From Cordia subcordata (Eukaryota; Streptophyta; Magnoliopsida; Boraginales; Cordiaceae), in NCBI GenBank assembly GCA_028554755.1, contig JAPTOF010000004.1, positions 4,545,001 to 4,609,000 of the forward strand: a stretch of 64,000 nt of DNA, in the 5' to 3' direction. How positions within the stretch are numbered: the stretch's first letter is position 1; each line of letters starts with the position of its first letter. The notes beneath the pieces are model-generated. The model saw only the letters and a list, made by a program, of their open reading frames with translations, did no database searches and had not been told where the DNA came from. A program made the position numbers and the translations under genes. Of this stretch, positions 1 to 10,515 are shown piece after piece.

Positions 1-690
1 GAAGTGTAGGCCGGCTAATTAAGGAAAAAACTTTAACATGTGCATAGGAAGACTAGAACATGTTTAATAAGCCTTAGTCGACCTCCGGAGGACAACAATT
101 TTTTCCAACCTGAGATTCTCTTTTTCATTTTCTTCAGTAGAGGAAGGTTCTCTCTTTATTCTCTTGAGGGACAAGAAAACATCCAGGTACTTGATAGGAA
201 AACTACCATTTTTGATTCCTCTTCAATGATCTGGGATTTCTGCGAGGAGCTCTGTTCGAGAGGAAGCACTGGCTCTTATCGAAAATGGACCTTTTGGCCA
301 TTACAACATTACAATCAGCTTCTTACTTGTTTCCAGAAAGATTTTCAGCTTCTTAAGATTCCGTTTATGGCTATTATATAATATTAGAACATCGTTCGCA
401 AGGAGAAAGTGGGAGAGTGCTGGGCACGATCTCGAAGCATGGGAAGGTCTTATCATTTTCAATGATACCAACTCCTGTAGGCCCCGGCTTAGCACTTCTT
501 CAGCTAAAATCAACAGGCTAGGTTTGGAACCCTTGTCGCAGCCCTCCAGAAGCTGGAAAGTACCCATGTGGCACACCATCCACAAGCACTCCAAAGTGTT
601 CATTACATAAACATCCATGTATCAAATTCCGCCATTTATCACAAAAGCCCATTCGATCCAAAAAGATGCTTTTGCCATATCCTTACTTTC
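1..690 (-). mobile_element. Decayed LINE (L1-type) reverse transcriptase fragment
   Basis: Read on the minus strand in three frames, the segment shows a plant L1-type reverse transcriptase in order. First comes LDRMGFCDKWRNLIHGC, then HFGVLVDGVPHGYF with GGLRQG (the usual RGVRQG), then LAEEVLSRGLQELV. Next is LSHFLLANDVLILY, where the catalytic F/Y-A-D-D motif has become LAND. It continues KRNLKKLKIFLE, and near base 60-120 RISGWKKLLSSGGRLRLIKH. Frame changes and stops separate these blocks, and the second catalytic Asp is lost, so it cannot encode an active enzyme. It runs off the left edge. It is embedded in mitochondrial-like DNA, so it probably entered the mitochondrial genome first. Confidence 0.75.
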
Positions 691-1749
691 TTTTGACCCC
701 CCCCATCCCTCCTATGTTGCCTTTAGGAAAAAATCCCCTATCACTTGTTGCCACCTCGTGAGCCAAGGAGATCTTATCTACAATAGTTAGTCCTTTAACA
801 AAAAAAAGCCCCTTTTTCCAACAAAATGATTCTAGGGAGAATCAAACTCATTCTTCGAGCTAGAGAGAATTTTTTAGAAAAAGTGACAAAGCTCTCCTTC
901 AAATATCCCATAAATAAAGGTAAGTCGGAATTGGTGAAAGTGTGAAGGACTTTCCACTTTCGGAATCGGAATAAGGGCAATTGAATTTGAATTCAAACTT
1001 AGGGCTTAACAGCGCCTTCAGCAAAGAAATTGTGAACCGCCTTGATCAGGTCGTCTTCAAAAATCTTCCAAGAGTTCGAATAAAAAAGACCTAGGAATCC
1101 ATCAATTTAAAGGATAGGGGCGGCACAGCCCCCAACCAAGGGAGTGGTTACGTCCAGTATGTCCCCCCTTATTGCCGACATGCTATGGTGCTCCGGGGCC
1201 GTCTCGCGAAGATCTTCGATCCGAACCTTCGCATCTACTCTCTCTTAGAGTATGAACCAGGCCTTCGCTACTGCTCAACCTCGCTATCGCATTGATTCTT
1301 GCCGGCCCTTCCTGATTCCAATTCCTTATTAAGATCGAGATCTTGTTCCATTAGACCCAGTTCGGTCAGATCAGTTCCATAATATAGCTTGCCCGGACCG
1401 GGCTTTCAGTCTTTGGTCGGGCCGGCCGTAATGAATGATCGTTGTTCGGGAACAAAACAATAAGACTTAAGGGTTTCGCTATCGCTCTTCGCCTAAAGAT
1501 GTAACTTCGCTCTTCGATCCTTCGCTATTGCAAGAATATAGCGATCGAAGAGCTATGGCTCAGCTGCTTCGCGTATTACACCGTATTGCCCGAACGGACA
1601 TGCTGCAAGAGCGTAGGTGAGTGATAAGCGTAGGAGGCGTGCCCGAAGGGCAGCGGCAGCAGTGTGATTCCAGATGCCGTCGCTAGATTGAGATCTGCAG
1701 GGTGGCGGGTACTTCGACTGCCTTGTATCAGGTAAAGAGAAGGGGGTGG

Positions 1750-1823
1750 TAGGCTTAGTAGGGCTCGAACCTACAATATCACCGTTATGAGCGGTACGTT
1801 TCAACCAATTAAACTATAAGCCC
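1750..1823 (-). tRNA. trnI-CAU: tRNA-Ile(CAU), mitochondrial type
   Basis: A 74-nt cloverleaf can be folded on the minus strand. The acceptor stem GGGCTTA pairs with TAAGCCT with one G-U closing pair. The anticodon stem TACCG/CGGTG encloses the loop CTCATAA, giving anticodon CAU. The T arm is GTAGG-TTCGAGC-CCTAC, and the discriminator base is A. From memory it matches the native plant mitochondrial trnI(CAU), whose C34 is modified to lysidine so that it reads AUA. A few bases appear changed from the usual plant mitochondrial copy, mostly of C-to-T type, as expected for a nuclear copy that is no longer used. CCA is not encoded. Confidence 0.85.
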
Positions 1824-2915
1824 CTACGAATCTCTACATGCAATTCGCTCACTTCGGGAAGAGCGGACGGAAAGAGGGGGCCTTTGCTCTATCTGCTTCT
1901 TCTTCTTCCCAGGAATGAACAATTTGATAAAAAAAATGATTTTCTTTATTTCTTTTTTTTTTTATTAAAGTTTATAATATTCTATATTATATATCTATTA
2001 TTTATTATAAATAATATAATTGTTGCAAGCGGCCCTTTCGCGACTCAAACAGCCGGTACGCTTTCCGGCTCGCAACGGCTCAAACGGGCGGGAGCTCTCT
2101 ATTTGCTTGCAATGCCGGCTGTTCGCCTGCCTTTAGTTAAAAGTAGAAGTAGAGGGCGCCGTTTGCCCCACACTTCAGAAAAAGTCAAAAAGTATGGATG
2201 AAGTAAGAAAAAGTACATAAGGAGTGAGAAAGAAAAACTTGGTTACGGGAACCGAAGGTTAGGCCGACTACTTTAGTAGAGCTACACCTAAAAAAGTTTT
2301 TTCCTACCTCTTCCCCTTTCTGTCAATGTTGCCAATTCCCAGAATACTAATGTACCCTCGTGTATACAGTTGTCCAACTACTATCTTCCTCCGACTTCTT
2401 TAGCCACTTCCGCATCTGTCGTATTCGGGAAAGCTTGCTTCGTGGCGGAGCATTTAGCAATGCCAGCAGCCTGGTGAGGGCTGGCTGTCTGAGGACAGGT
2501 TAAGGCAGGGCCTACTGGGCTTGCTTCTCATGAGATTGGGTGAGGGAATCGGAAAGGGGCTCATAAACCGGGCGGGCGGGCTTTTGGACACACGGAAAAG
2601 GGGAAGTGGATGGAGGGTGCTTCTCAGCGTTAGTTGGGGTGGGGTCGCTATAGTGGCTAGGGTGAGTCTTCCTACACGGCTGGGCGCCCGGTTCTAGACA
2701 AAGCTGCGGGGGTTACCACCACATCCTTTCCCGATAGACTCGAAGCTCTTCATAGTCAGTCGGGATAGAAAATCTTCTCTCAAAAAGAGACAGACCAGAG
2801 ATGACAGAGGAAGGTATTCGGTTTAAAAGAAATACGGCAGTCAGAACAGCTTCAGTCCAAAATTGACTAAGGACAGAAGCAAGCTACAAGCATTAGCAAT
2901 CGCTTTCGTTTAAAT

Positions 2916-4676
2916 GTAAAAAAAAAAAAAAGAAGCAGCGAAGAAAACAAGACACTAAAAACATATATTTCAAGCTGTGCTCATCATAAAATTACAACGT
3001 TATTCAAGAATTCAAATGCTATGGCGACATTCATCTTTGTCATGGATCTTTCAAGTTGAAGAAAAGAATATCGGCGGGGAAAGGAGACAATGCAGTCAGC
3101 TCTGACTACTGGGACTAGAAATGTTGAAAAAATTTATTAAAAACTTATCCGATACATTGCATGGCTGATCGGGCACCACATGCGACATACTACTATCAAA
3201 ACTCAATCATATTTCTGGGACACCTTCTAAATTAAAGACGCACCAATTACCTCTGCTGCCCTCTCCATATTTGCTCATATCAGTGTCTTATGTCATATCA
3301 GCAATCATCATTTCTTCTCCCACGTTAAAAAAAGAGTTCATTAATAATTATTAGCGAAAAGGAGCAAATCTCCTTTATTGGTTTTTTTTTTTTTTTGGCC
3401 ATTGTTGCAGAACATGACCACCAGAAGATTTTGATCATGCTCTTCGATTTTGTTGGATATGTAGACGGACCCCACTTCAAGAAACACTGAATTAGCACAA
3501 ATATTGCATGCATATGAGAACCAACAAATGGAAAAAGCAGATAAAGATTATGTAGCAGAAGTTTAAAATATATATTTCTGATGTATCACATGGAAATTTC
3601 TGATCACAGAAAGTGAGAGAAGCTAATTTTTTGTATGACCATTTCATGTAAATCCAAATACAAAATGCTTTTCGTATGACTAGAGCCCAGAGCAAGACAC
3701 CTATAGATTTAGGCATTTTTCGCCCCTATAACAGTTATCAAGTAGTCAACAGTATGCGAGCTTAGATTTTGGACGACTGGTCAAATTCCAGCGGCTACGA
3801 TATTGCTAAAGTTCCTTGGCTTACGGGGCAGCTCTAGCGACGTAATTTTCGCCGGAGTATTACTTGCAATAATCAATTAGGCGTTGTCTCTCTCAATCAA
3901 TTACTTAATGCTGAAGTAGTTGCATAGCAATATGACTTGCATTTAGGCAATGTTCGTCTCAGAGATGACTTTACACGATGACACCACATTCTTTGGCCAT
4001 AAATGTTTGGTAATGAATAAAGAAAAGGCATATACAGCACTGCAAAAACTCCTAAAATTATGCTTCCCGTCTTTTTGTTATTTTCCTTTCTCAACTATAC
4101 TCTATTTGTTATATTCTTATTTTAATATATTTATCTTATTAAAATGGAGAGAACTTTTATAAGATGACATCTTATCATGGATCCTTCAAAAATTTTAAAA
4201 TAAACTATACTTTTTATTTTATAAGAATAAGTAATTCTTTCTATCTTATTTTTTACAACTATAAAATGCATGGTACATGTAATAAAATATCTTAAATCTT
4301 ACAAAATATTTTTTAAATTTCAATAGAATAAGTATCTTAAAATAAGATTATTCCAAACACACTATTAAGTCTAAATATGCATGTCAAATTGTTGAAAACA
4401 ACTTGATGCAAAATATCAGACAAGGCGATATGTTATAGATCTCGAAATGGATTCATTTTTTTTTTGAACTTTGGGTTTAGAATCGGACAAGTCCTTATTG
4501 AATTGATGGTTAAGGATCGAGATAAAAGGTTCATTATTAATTATGTCTCCACAAAGTAAAAAAATAAAATGTTTAAGCACTATATGATTCACTTTTTGGT
4601 GGGAAATAAACATTTCCATCGAGGAAAGAAAGTATACTAAATAAAAAAGTTAGAAAGGATTACAAGTAAACCATTA
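2916..4676. other. Intergenic, no gene seen
   Basis: AT-rich nuclear sequence begins here. Short open frames have no recognisable motifs, codon bias or splice context. A stretch at about 4110-4370 is AT-rich and ends with a CCAAACAC-like word at its right side, which could be the edge of a small hAT-type element, but no matching left end was found. Confidence 0.5.
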
Positions 4677-4916
4677 AAGTTCATTTGAATTGGTCTTTTT
4701 TTTCATAAAAAATATTTTTTTTCTGAAGAAACACACATTACTCCTTACAATAAGTGTGTAGCTTAGTTTCACAGAAAAAAAAATTAAAACTTGAAAAAAA
4801 AACTCAATAGAACTTTTTTCAGAAGTTGAAAATTAATTTTACCTTCCCAAGAAAATACTTCTTTTTTCAAAATTTATACACAAATACATTTTAAAAAAAT
4901 CAACCCGAATGAACCC
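4677..4916. mobile_element. MITE-like element with degenerate terminal inverted repeats
   Basis: The left end AAAGTTCATTTGAATTGGTC is inverted at the right end, where the reverse complement reads AGGGTTCATTCGGGTTGAT. The interior is AT-rich with no coding potential. About 240 bp lie between the ends. No exact target-site duplication was found, so the superfamily is open; the termini resemble short hAT or related MITEs of dicots. Confidence 0.45.
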
Positions 4917-5734
4917 TAATACGAGATGATATATCCAAATATTGATTTAGATAGAGGTCACCAGTCGACTACTGTTTTGCTATATAATCAGTAGCCTTAT
5001 CTCTGTAGTCCTATTCAAATTTAATCACTATAGATTCGAGTTGATATATAAATTGCACTGTGTCAGACGATGCAAGCAAACTAGCCAACACATTAATTTT
5101 TAATAATGGCACCTTATCTTGCTGTTACATCTTCCTGGAACTGTATAGCTAGTAATCAAAGCTTAAAAAACGGACTCTTTTCTGGCATGTATTTTGTGCC
5201 CTTGTCGCCTATTTATCACCACATAAAGCAAGCAAAATGAATAAAATAGGTTTTACACTGGTTAAATAATTGAGAAAAGAATTTAAAAGAAATCCCGGGG
5301 GAGTGTACGCCTGTAACCAAGCACATATACCCTGAGAGCGATATAAAAGATATATAATTTAGCTGCTGCTACGCTGTGAGTGCTCTTTCATTATTTTTGG
5401 CCCTTTTCTGAGCTGTGTAGTTCACCAAATGATTGGTATTAAAAAAAATATTTATTTGCATTCACTGCTTTGTCTGCTAAACTAACCATGATTGTATTAA
5501 TATATTGAAGGGGCGGTGAGATTCTGCTAAGAAACCAGAAGGGTTTGTGAAACCAGGGGCGCGGAGAAGAAGCTTGAGAAAATACTGCAGAAACAGAAAA
5601 GCAATTCCCCGTTTATAGGAGTGAAATAATATTTACTTTGTTCTGGCTACCTGCAGTTTTTCATTTGATCCAAGTTGTAGAATATATAGGTGGGATCCAC
5701 TCATAAGGTGTGCTCAATTGTCTAAAAGTCTTTG

Positions 5735-6035
5735 CGTTTATCTTGGTAATTGATGTGTAATCTTAATTGGATTATGAAAAGGCCAATTAAAGGAATTTGA
5801 GTTTATCTTAATAGCTGCTGTATAATCCTAATTGGATTAAGGTAAAGCCAAATTGAGGAGGTGCTATCAACCATAAATAGCCCCTTATATATCATATACT
5901 ATATATACTACACACAAGGCTAATAGTAATTAGCCTGCAATAATTTGCAATATAAATAGCCCCTTACATATCATATACTATATCCTTACATAACAAGGAA
6001 AAGCAAGTAGGTCTCTATTTTCTTTTCTATTTAAT
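5735..6035. repeat. LTR-like fragment with two nested imperfect tandem repeats
   Basis: Two imperfect tandem pairs are visible. TTTATCTTGGTAATTGATG... at about 5738 recurs at about 5802, sharing CTTAATTGGATTA/CCTAATTGGATTA. ATAAATAGCCCCTTATATAT at about 5874 recurs at about 5953. The ATAAATAGCCCC word looks like a promoter, and the overall look (short repeats, TATA-like word, CT-rich tail at about 6010) is that of a degraded Copia-type LTR. No matching second LTR or polyprotein was found in the window. Confidence 0.35.
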
Positions 6036-6409
6036 TAAGTATTAAATTTATATTTTTCCTTCACAAGTTAATAAAGATTTTAAAAAAAAGATTGCGATAA
6101 AAAATAATTTGTCTGAAATTAAAATTTTTAACGATAACAAGTTCTTACCCAAATATTCCACGTGATCCTTAAAGATTGGCTCACAAAAATATGTTATTTA
6201 ACCAATTACCTAAACAGCTATATACTAATAGTTAAAATTCAACAAATATTCGTTATGTAAATTACTATAAGCTGCCTAAACAATTAATTATGTTCAATAG
6301 GGCCACAGGAAAGGGCGAAAGCACTTGATATTCAGTGACAATTAGTGGCTCATGTGGATAAGAGAAAACATTTTGGTTTCAAATTGGTGCATTACTTTCG
6401 TTATTACCA

Positions 6410-6725
6410 TTTCGAGGGGTGTGGAAATTGCGGGATGAGAGGACTTTTGAGCGTCATTCTCTTGACTCACTTCAAGACAAGATCCGTGTTATTAGGAAAA
6501 CAGCTCAAGAAGTAAAGGATGTTTGGATGATCAAAGACCATTCCTTTCTAAGGAATCAATGTAGATCAATTCACATTGGTCGAAGTATGCCTATAGAAAC
6601 TGTTGGAAGCTTAATGTTGATGTATACTCCAAGGTCTTGGGATAGCAGAAGCGAGAGGGTTAATCCAAGATGAGTAGGACAACTCGGTTTTTGGTTTTAC
6701 AAGTCTCGAGGAATATAAAAGGATG
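6410..6725 (+). mobile_element. Decayed LINE RNase H-region remnant
   Basis: The plus strand carries an 84-codon open frame beginning near WKLRDERTFE, followed in shifting frames by WKLNVDVYS and LGIAEARGLIQDE, then a stop, then FGF. WKLNVD...GLIxDE...FGF is the pattern of the RNase H domain found downstream of reverse transcriptase in plant LINEs (commonly WKLNVDA...GGLIRDE...GF). Frameshifts and stops break it, so it is a fossil. A host protein is unlikely because the motif blocks lie in different frames. Confidence 0.45.
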
Positions 6726-7105
6726 TGGAGACAATTAGAGTTCCATTTAACTTACATTTACATAAAAAGCTAATAAATGCACTGACTGCCTTATCAATTA
6801 TGAGATTACGCCTTCTTTAGAAATGTACGTTCTTGATAAAGTTGTGACATTTACTTGGTGTAATATATATAAAATCAAGATCTAAATATCTTTTCTCCTT
6901 TTTACAAGCAATATGTTTTTATTATCAACTGTCAACTTATAAATAGAACAAAAATCCTTTCTACTTTAATTTTTTTTTTTCGAAAATAGGCATTTATGAC
7001 TACTCACTACTGAACTTCATCATCTATGTTGTTATTGATATATAGTTAAAGGTGAGGAGCAATTTTTCACTTGCAACAGGAATTTTACATCACTAATTTT
7101 AAATT

Positions 7106-8703
7106 GAGTAAATAGCATATTATTTCCTGAATTTAGGCAAAAGTATATACTTAGTCCCTGAACTTGTGAAACTATCTGATCACCCCCTTCAACTTTCAAA
7201 ACTAAGTTCATAACCCCTGTCATCAAAAAATATTGATGGAGAGTGTTATGCACGCACATATGTTAAGATTTTAGAAGAATATCTCCTGCAAAAAGTATTT
7301 TTTTGGACAATATTAGCCTCCTATTTATTAAAAACCTACAACATATATATACACTTGTATATCTATCTACTACATAAACAAATTCAATAAATTTTATTTT
7401 CCTTTTTGTAATTAATCAGTGAGATTAATTATTATTAGTTAATTAATTTATTTAAGATTGTTAAATGTTAAAAAAATTTTGAAGCTGAAAATCAAAGCCT
7501 TTTTTTGTCAGAAAAAGAGGATTTCTTATTAGCAAACATCAAACATTGCATGATTCTAAAACAAAACAAATGTTAAAAAAATTTTGAAGCTGAAAATCAA
7601 AGCCTTTTTTTGTTAAAAAAAAAAAAGGATTTCTTATTACCAAACATCAAACGCTACATGATTCTAAAACAAAACAATGAACACCTAAATGGCAATACAT
7701 AGAAAAACAACAAGAAATGATTCCATTGGACAAATCCGATGGTGGACCAAAGCAGAGCTTTGGCCCTCGGAGTTTGAGTCTGTGCTATTAACAAGCTGAC
7801 AAACAGCAAGTCAGCTGCCAAAAGCCAAATTCCCATAATCTTTCATGCTTAAAAAATACTTTAAAAATATATATGAATCAATAAATAATAAAGCAACAAA
7901 AATGCAAAAGAATTGAATTAAACTAATGATTAAGAATAGGTAATGAGAAGAATCACTCTTTAATTCTCCAGCATCATTTGCTCGCTGAAAAGCCTGTCTT
8001 TAACAAGAAGAACGAAGAAAAAAGAAGGACAAAAAAGGAAATATTTTTTTATGAAAAATTATCGGCGAGAGCTGAGAAGATCTTGCAAATCACAGGACAA
8101 TGATTCGTCATAGCCGAGGCGAAGAGCTTCAAGAACATGCTCGAAGAGTATGACATGGCAAAGTATGCAAAGCGCTCCTTTTTCCTCCTAGCCGTATTCT
8201 TGAATCAATATATTCAATAATTTGATAAAGATCATTGTCATCATCGTTGCCTATCATCGTTGTCACATCATACTCATGGCTTCTTGTGCCGCACCTACAA
8301 CCACATCTTCATCGTCTTCATCATCTCTGCCACCATCCTTATTATTGCTCATCCCTTTTAAGCTTTTTGTCATGAACTTTAATCACGTTGTTGGGATTTG
8401 AGGGTAACGTGGGTCAGGGGAATTTGGGATATTTCAATTTGGGATTTCACAAGGATCTGGAATTGGGGTTAATGGATTTGGTAAGTTAAAGTTGGGGTTG
8501 ACAAAATTGCAGGCAGAATATGAATTTATATGAGAGCATTGAAGTTATTTCATGACTTCTATTAATGTTTTTGATGGTGTTATTAAAATGGAGAGTTTGA
8601 ACTTAGTTTTGAAATTTTGAAGGGGTGATTATGTAGTTTCGCAAGTCTAAGAATTAGACATGCACTTTTGCATGAGTTCAGGTAGGTAATATATTACTTT
8701 TTC
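7106..8703. mobile_element. Long-TIR (Mutator-like) non-autonomous element
   Basis: The first about 140 bp (7106-7245) are inverted at about 8560-8703. Both arms share, in order, GCAAAAGT, a TTAG word, GAAACTA, ATCACCCCxTTCAA and TTTCAAAACTAAGTTCA. Long imperfect inverted arms enclosing unrelated sequence are typical of plant Mutator-like elements. No transposase is present. The interior includes a 105-bp tandem duplication and a TC-rich block near 8280-8340. I could not find a clean target-site duplication beyond an AAATT-rich context, so the exact ends are within a few bases. Confidence 0.6.
7463..7676. repeat. Tandem duplication, 105-bp unit, two copies
   Basis: The unit starting AAATGTTAAAAAAATTTTGA at 7463 repeats at 7568. 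The copies are nearly identical through ACATGATTCTAAAACAAAAC, differing in an internal A-run and a few bases. It lies inside the long-TIR element and post-dates most decay of its arms. Confidence 0.85.
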
Positions 8704-9789
8704 AAATTTAGCCTGCGCAGGGATACTCTGAATCAATAATGAAGAAAAATGAGGTATTTAGTGTAACTTGTAAAGAAAAAAGGAGATTACTAGCATGCTT
8801 TCAGATCGTCAAGAGATATAAGACGGCAATAAGGACGATAACTAATAATATTTGGGTTGAAATGTCTCATGTGTCTTGATATCTCCTTTTAATGGTTGGG
8901 CTATTTAAGTATTTTCCTTTTTCTTTCTATTTTTGTATGTGAAGTTATTACTTTTTATTGGCATGAAACTTCTTGTCAAGTATTCGTTGAGGAGTACCAA
9001 ATTTCAAAATATTTAGTTGAGAGGGCATGATTGTAACCCAATTAAGAGTTAATTAACAAATATTTTGCATGAGATGTTTTGTTATTATTAATTTGTCCAT
9101 TTTTCTATTTAAAAAAAGTTAAACGAGACCTTATGTTGAGAATCCCATAAGATCTGAGAAAAACAAACCGCAGTTTAACTAGTTGGTCAAGGCCTCAACA
9201 TCGGAAGTCAGTAAAGAAGTCTTCAAATTGAATGAAGCCCATGTTGTTGGCTGGCCCATTAATACTGGCCATATACAAGAAGTCCATGAAATATATAGTG
9301 CCCAACCAGGAAACCATTTATACTTTCCATATATGAGATGGTAGGCTCCTTTCAGGATCTTATACTATGTCTCACGAGACGTATTCTGAGTGCGACTGCC
9401 GCTTATAAAATCACGCAAAGACATAATATGCTTTTTCTTTCTTTTTTTTTTTGGGTTACAATTCTTCTCTTCTCTCCTCTGTTTCATGACAAAAACTAAA
9501 TATCACAAAACTTAAAATACAATTCTTCAATTCAATTTGTTCAACAACTCAACAAAGATATCAAATTAAGATTACAGCTCAATTTAATCAAAATGACTAA
9601 GAAATAGAAAACATCAAATTTGAAGCAATAACATCCAAAAAAATAGAAAATATCTATAACTTTGAATTGTAAGTCATGAACAAAAATATATAAATCTGGT
9701 TAAGCTTTTCATAAATAAACAGAGACTGAATAATGAATAAACAATTCTGGTAGTTTCAACCAATTTCAATTACAAGCAGATATTTTGAT
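8704..9789. other. Intergenic, no gene seen
   Basis: AT-rich sequence with scattered poly-T/poly-A and no recognisable coding motif, RNA gene or paired repeat end. Confidence 0.5.
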
Positions 9790-10255
9790 GAATAATATGT
9801 TACTGAACAAATAATAATAACCTATAGAACAAACACTTATAAAATACTGAATAAATAATAATATATTACTGTTAATGAACAAACAATAATTGCCTATTGA
9901 ACAAACAGTTATAAAACACTGAACAAACAATAATAGGCTACAAAACAAATACCTATAGAATACTGAAACAATAATAGTCTACTAAAAAACAATAAAAAGG
10001 CTACTGAACAAATAGTCATAGAGTATTGAATAAATAGTTATAGAGCATTGAACAAATAATTTTCGAGCACTAAACAAACAGATATATACTGAACAAATAA
10101 TAATTGTCTATTAAAAAAAAAAGAACAGTTATGAAATACTAAACAAACAATAATAGCCTATTAAATAAATAGTTATAGAACACTGAACAAGTAAAAATAG
10201 GTTAACAATAATAGTCTACTGAACAATTAATAGTAAACTACTGAATATATACCAA
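9790..10255. repeat. Degenerate AT-rich minisatellite
   Basis: About ten imperfect copies of a unit near TACTGAACAAATAATAATAG plus CCTATTGAACAAATAGTTAT follow each other with spacing of roughly 40-50 bp. Indels between copies explain why the minus-strand open frames over this block read as repeated low-complexity peptides, so no gene is called. Confidence 0.75.
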
Positions 10256-10263
10256 TCCTTCAA

Positions 10264-10515
10264 ATATATATATATATACACACACACACATAAATATATA
10301 TCAGAACCAATTGTCACAAATATGACTAAACAGAGATGTAGAGAGAGGAACCAGAAACAAAGAAAAAGATCGTAGAAGGAGAACATAAACAAAGAGAGAA
10401 AGAACAGAGACATAGAGAAAGAGAAAAAAAAGAGATCATAGAGAAAAAAAGAGACGAAAAGAGAGAGAACAGAGATGTAGAGAGAGAAAGAAAACAGAGA
10501 TAAAAAAAAATATGT
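10264..10515. repeat. (AT)n(AC)n microsatellite and adjoining purine tract
   Basis: An (AT)/(AC) run at about 10264-10290 is followed at 10330-10515 by a nearly pure purine strand built from GAGA, AGAAA and ACAGAGA words. The minus-strand 101-codon frame across it translates to F/L/S low complexity and is not a gene. Confidence 0.8.

Larger units (their letters stand above)
1..2915. other. Mitochondrial-like DNA block (NUMT or assembly junction)
   Basis: This block is visibly richer in G and C than the rest of the window. It holds a plant mitochondrial-type tRNA-Ile(CAU), blocks rich in GGCC, TTCGCTATCG and AAGCTTGCTTCG words typical of plant mitochondrial spacers, and a decayed LINE fragment, which plant mitochondrial genomes often carry. 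No complete mitochondrial protein gene is visible, and the open frames of up to about 110 codons here are not recognisable. The composition changes abruptly near an A-run at about 2918-2931, after which the sequence is AT-rich nuclear DNA. The right edge is approximate and the left edge lies outside the window. The reading is a nuclear insertion of mitochondrial DNA; a chimeric contig is the alternative. Confidence 0.7.

Noticed and set aside
301..618. 105-codon minus-strand open frame as a mitochondrial or novel gene
   Set aside because: Its sequence is a decayed LINE reverse transcriptase with the catalytic motif lost and neighbouring blocks in other frames.
1553..1804. 83-codon minus-strand open frame
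   Set aside because: It overlaps the tRNA-Ile and mitochondrial-type spacer and has no protein motif.
9790..10255. CRISPR-like array
   Set aside because: The repeats are degenerate, have no constant spacer length and lie in plant nuclear DNA; it is a minisatellite.
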